From positions 1 to 64,000 of the forward strand of contig WGOB01000008.1 in the NCBI GenBank assembly GCA_016124255.1: a DNA stretch of 64,000 nt, written 5' to 3'. Every line of letters starts with the position of its first letter. Within the stretch, counting starts at the first letter, position 1. This DNA comes from Alphaproteobacteria bacterium. Lineage in GTDB: Bacteria > Pseudomonadota > Alphaproteobacteria > Caulobacterales > Aquidulcibacteraceae. The notes below the pieces were generated by a model that had not been told where the DNA came from, did no database searches, and saw nothing but the letters and a program-made list of their open reading frames with translations. Below, one piece after another: positions 61,808 to 64,000 of the stretch. The translations under genes and the position numbers were made by a program.

Positions 61808-62806
61808 GCTGAGCCGCGCGAGTGACAGCGTCTCGTGCACGATCGCGCACTTTTCCCCGCCGATCTCGCCGTCGATCTGCGAGCGCGCGTAGAACGGCGC
61901 ATCTTCCCACGTCCGCAGAAGCGTCGGCGCTGCATCGCTGCGCGCCGATCGCGCCATGCCCCAAAGCGTGCCGGGAAGCCGCCGCATCTCCGGTGCGTCG
62001 GCCTCCACAGCCGTCCCGTCGGCGCAGAACCGCAACGCCAGCGCACGCGCAGTTTCATCGCGCGGGTAAACGTCGTAGTGCACCACGCAATCGCGCGCCC
62101 GGTGCGCGCGCTGCCACGTCCATCCCCGATACGCACGCTCCAGCGGCTCAGCGCCGGAATTGCAGTCGAAATAACCCGTCCCGCGCCACGACAAGCCTGG
62201 AGCGTCGAACACCGCCTCCACCTCCGCGCGCGGCGCGATCGGCCGCCACACATGCCGCGCCGATCCGTCGAGCGGATAGCGCTGTGTGTAGACCGCACGC
62301 GGGATAAGGCGCACGCGTCCACGGATACGGCGCGGCCACGGCGCGGTCCATTCGTCGAACGCGATGCTCAGTCCGTCTCCGGACCATTCGAGCGTGCTGG
62401 CGTTGAGCCCAAAATGCGATGGCCCGCGAGAAAGCGTGCGCGCGCTGCGTTCCGTCATCGCCCACGCGGCCCCGCGCGGCCCGTAGAGCGCCACGTTCAC
62501 CGCGCAATGATTGAGCGGATCGCGAAATCCCGACCATGCGTAATAGGGCGAGAACACGCTGCCGACGAACGCGATGATCGTTAGGCCGAAGCGTCCGTCA
62601 TCGCTCTCCGCGTCGACATACCACCAGGCGTAGCCGCCGCGCTCGACCGCCGCGTCGAAGCCAGGTCCCTCAGCGCCGCCGCCGCCGCCAGCCGGCCCGA
62701 TAGCGCCGCCATCGGAACGCCCGCGCCGGGATGCGTCGCCCCGCCGGCGAGATAAAGATTGGCGATCGCCGTGCGCGTTCCCGGCCGCAGGAACGTGCCC
62801 GCCCAC
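61757..62806 (-). CDS. crtC: acyclic carotenoid 1,2-hydratase (hydroxyneurosporene synthase)
   Basis: Hydrates the end double bond of neurosporene or lycopene on the way to spheroidene or spirilloxanthin. The family start region GGYAWWYVDAESDDGRFGLTIIAFVGSVFSPYYAW is complete, as are HCAVNVALYGPRG, RHVWRPIAPRAEV and LSWRGTGYFDCNSGAEPLE. No ATG, GTG or TTG occurs in frame just before this region. The nearest is the GTG used here, 49 codons before the first conserved residue and deep inside crtD, so the true start is in doubt. Confidence 0.88.
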   Translation of the reverse strand: MGGHVPAAGNAHGDRQSLSRRRGDASRRGRSDGGAIGPAGGGGGAEGPGFDAAVERGGYAWWYVDAESDDGRFGLTIIAFVGSVFSPYYAWSGFRDPLNHCAVNVALYGPRGAAWAMTERSARTLSRGPSHFGLNASTLEWSGDGLSIAFDEWTAPWPRRIRGRVRLIPRAVYTQRYPLDGSARHVWRPIAPRAEVEAVFDAPGLSWRGTGYFDCNSGAEPLERAYRGWTWQRAHRARDCVVHYDVYPRDETARALALRFCADGTAVEADAPEMRRLPGTLWGMARSARSDAAPTLLRTWEDAPFYARSQIDGEIGGEKCAIVHETLSLARLSSPIVRAMLPFRMPRFG

Positions 62807-64000
62807 CCATGCGGCGCGCGTCCGTAGAGCGCGCCCCCTGTATGCGCGAAGCGACGATGAAACATCGCCGGCGTCGTGCGCCGCATCTCTGCTCCGCCCC
62901 AATCGAGATGCACGCCGCACGCCTCCAGCTTCGTCTTGATCGCGCTCTCGCACTCGCTCGCCTCCGCATCCGTCAGCGCGCCGCGATCGCCGGACGGCGG
63001 CGCATTGACGATAAAGAACAGACGTTCGCTCGGCGGCGCGGCCGCATCGTCGCCGCGATCCTGCGCGCACACATAGACGGTCGGCTCGCTTGGCGCCCGC
63101 CCGGCGGCGATGTCAGCGAACTCGCGCGGGTAGTCGCGGCTGAAGAACACGGTGTGTCGCGTCAGCGGAAAGTCCGCCCGCCGCGCCGTCATCGCCAGCG
63201 TGAACGCGGAGAGCGACCGCGCCTGCATCGGCGTCGCGCGGATCGCCCGAGACGCCGCACGCCCGAACCCGCCGCATGCCAGCGCGTTCGGATCGGCGTT
63301 GCATACCACCGCGCGCGCCGCGATCCGCTCGCCGGAGCGCAGCCGCACCGCGGTCGCCGCGCCGCCGGCGATCTCGATCTCCGCGACCTCCGCCCCGCAC
63401 CGGATGTCGCCGCCAAGCGCGACCACCCGCGCCGCCATCGCCTCCGCCAGCCGCTGCATCCCGCCATCCACCGCCCACACGCCGCGCTGCTCGACATCGG
63501 CGATCAGCATCAGCGTCGCCGGCGCCTGCAAGGGCGAAGCGCCGCAATAAGTGGCGTAGCGGCCGAACAATTGGCGCAACCGCACGTCTTCGAAATGCCG
63601 CCCCAGCGCGCCCCACAGCGTCTCGAACGGCCGGATCGCGAAGAGATCGTGCATCCGGTGGAGGCCGATCCGTCCAGCGAGCGTCACAGGGTTGGGCTTC
63701 GGCGCCGTCAGGAACGCGCCTTCCAGCACGTCGTGCACGCGCCGGGCCTCGGCGCAGAACCCGCGGAACCCGCGCGCCGCAGCCGCTCCCGCAAACGCGC
63801 CGATCGCGTCTTCGCTGCGGCGCACGTCGGCGTGGAGATCGAGCTGTTCGCCCGCGCGCCAGGCGTGCCGCGCCAGGATCGCCAGCGGGGTCAGCCGCAC
63901 ATGCGCGTCGAGCGTCGCGCCGGCGTCTGCAAAGAGTGCGTCGAACACCCAGCGCATCGTCAGCACTGTCGGCCCGGAATCGATCGCGGCGTCGCCGATG
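62581..64000 (-). CDS. crtD: methoxyneurosporene/hydroxycarotenoid 3,4-desaturase, 5' end cut by window
   Basis: CrtI-like flavoprotein desaturating C3-C4 of hydroxylated acyclic carotenoids. About 473 residues are visible; the FAD-binding N-terminus lies beyond the window. AIDSGPTVLTMRWVFD is the substrate-proximal motif, GVWAVDGGMQRLAEAMAAR a mid-domain marker, and LYLAGGATHPGAGVPMAALSGRLAA the C-terminal signature. After LRDLAS a tail of about 24 residues (through GGMSTRRAMTDASA) is antisense-free but overlaps crtC codons in another frame and looks like read-through. Confidence 0.92.
   Translation of the reverse strand, partial: IGDAAIDSGPTVLTMRWVFDALFADAGATLDAHVRLTPLAILARHAWRAGEQLDLHADVRRSEDAIGAFAGAAAARGFRGFCAEARRVHDVLEGAFLTAPKPNPVTLAGRIGLHRMHDLFAIRPFETLWGALGRHFEDVRLRQLFGRYATYCGASPLQAPATLMLIADVEQRGVWAVDGGMQRLAEAMAARVVALGGDIRCGAEVAEIEIAGGAATAVRLRSGERIAARAVVCNADPNALACGGFGRAASRAIRATPMQARSLSAFTLAMTARRADFPLTRHTVFFSRDYPREFADIAAGRAPSEPTVYVCAQDRGDDAAAPPSERLFFIVNAPPSGDRGALTDAEASECESAIKTKLEACGVHLDWGGAEMRRTTPAMFHRRFAHTGGALYGRAPHGWAGTFLRPGTRTAIANLYLAGGATHPGAGVPMAALSGRLAAAAALRDLASTRRSSAAATPGGMSTRRAMTDASA

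Overview
This is a GC-rich, gene-dense chromosomal window from an alphaproteobacterium that carries aerobic-anoxygenic-type phototrophy genes. Three things point there: the atpHAGDC order, the order obgE-proB-proA-nadD-rsfS-rlmH-envC-ctpA-yibQ-rppH, and an imuA-imuB-dnaE2 cassette behind a GAAC-N7-GAAC LexA box of the alphaproteobacterial type. Matches to CtrA half-sites would fit Caulobacterales or Hyphomonadaceae-like bacteria, but the genus cannot be fixed from the sequence.

Layout. 1-1277: 3'-truncated MHS-type MFS transporter. 1520-7951: F1 ATP synthase operon atpH-A-G-[ohr]-D-[X1-X2]-C, where X1 and X2 are tandem paralogues of unknown function. 7975-10540: methyltransferase, membrane metallophosphoesterase and alpha/beta hydrolase. 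10598-16187: minus-strand housekeeping block rppH, yibQ-like, ctpA, envC-like, rlmH, rsfS. 16383-20334: M2 metallopeptidase lipoprotein, MscS channel, hotdog-like protein. 20374-26260: nadD, proA, proB and obgE on the minus strand, with a TlpA-like thioredoxin and a TIR-membrane protein interposed. 26366-35858: AceE/transketolase-like enzyme, amidohydrolase lipoprotein, GNAT protein, CHASE4-GGDEF-EAL protein, NNMT-like methyltransferase and a TorF-type outer-membrane protein. 36056-41809: SOS-inducible imuA-imuB-dnaE2, with palindromic repeats translated in frame inside both imuB and dnaE2. 42406-51906: one ~3,170-residue autotransporter with a glycine-rich segment, 24 beta-strand repeats and a C-terminal barrel. 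52157-52246: tRNA-Ser(CGA). 52340-55432: cobalamin riboswitch, btuB-type receptor and a BtuD-type ATPase. 55544-64000: part of a photosynthesis gene cluster, bchI-bchD-bchO-crtI-crtB and a 50-residue membrane protein on the plus strand, facing crtC and crtD (truncated by the window end) on the minus strand.

How the parts relate. BchI and BchD, with BchH elsewhere, form the magnesium chelatase that commits protoporphyrin IX to bacteriochlorophyll. CrtB, CrtI, CrtC and CrtD make acyclic hydroxylated carotenoids. The B12 uptake genes directly upstream may serve cobalamin-dependent steps, which is inference. A TGTC-N10-GACA palindrome across the crtI start region matches the PpsR/CrtJ repressor motif.

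Least explained items: the X1/X2 pair inside the ATP synthase operon, the coding palindromic inserts in two neighbouring mutagenesis genes, the 50-residue protein between crtB and crtC, and the missing conventional start codon for crtC.
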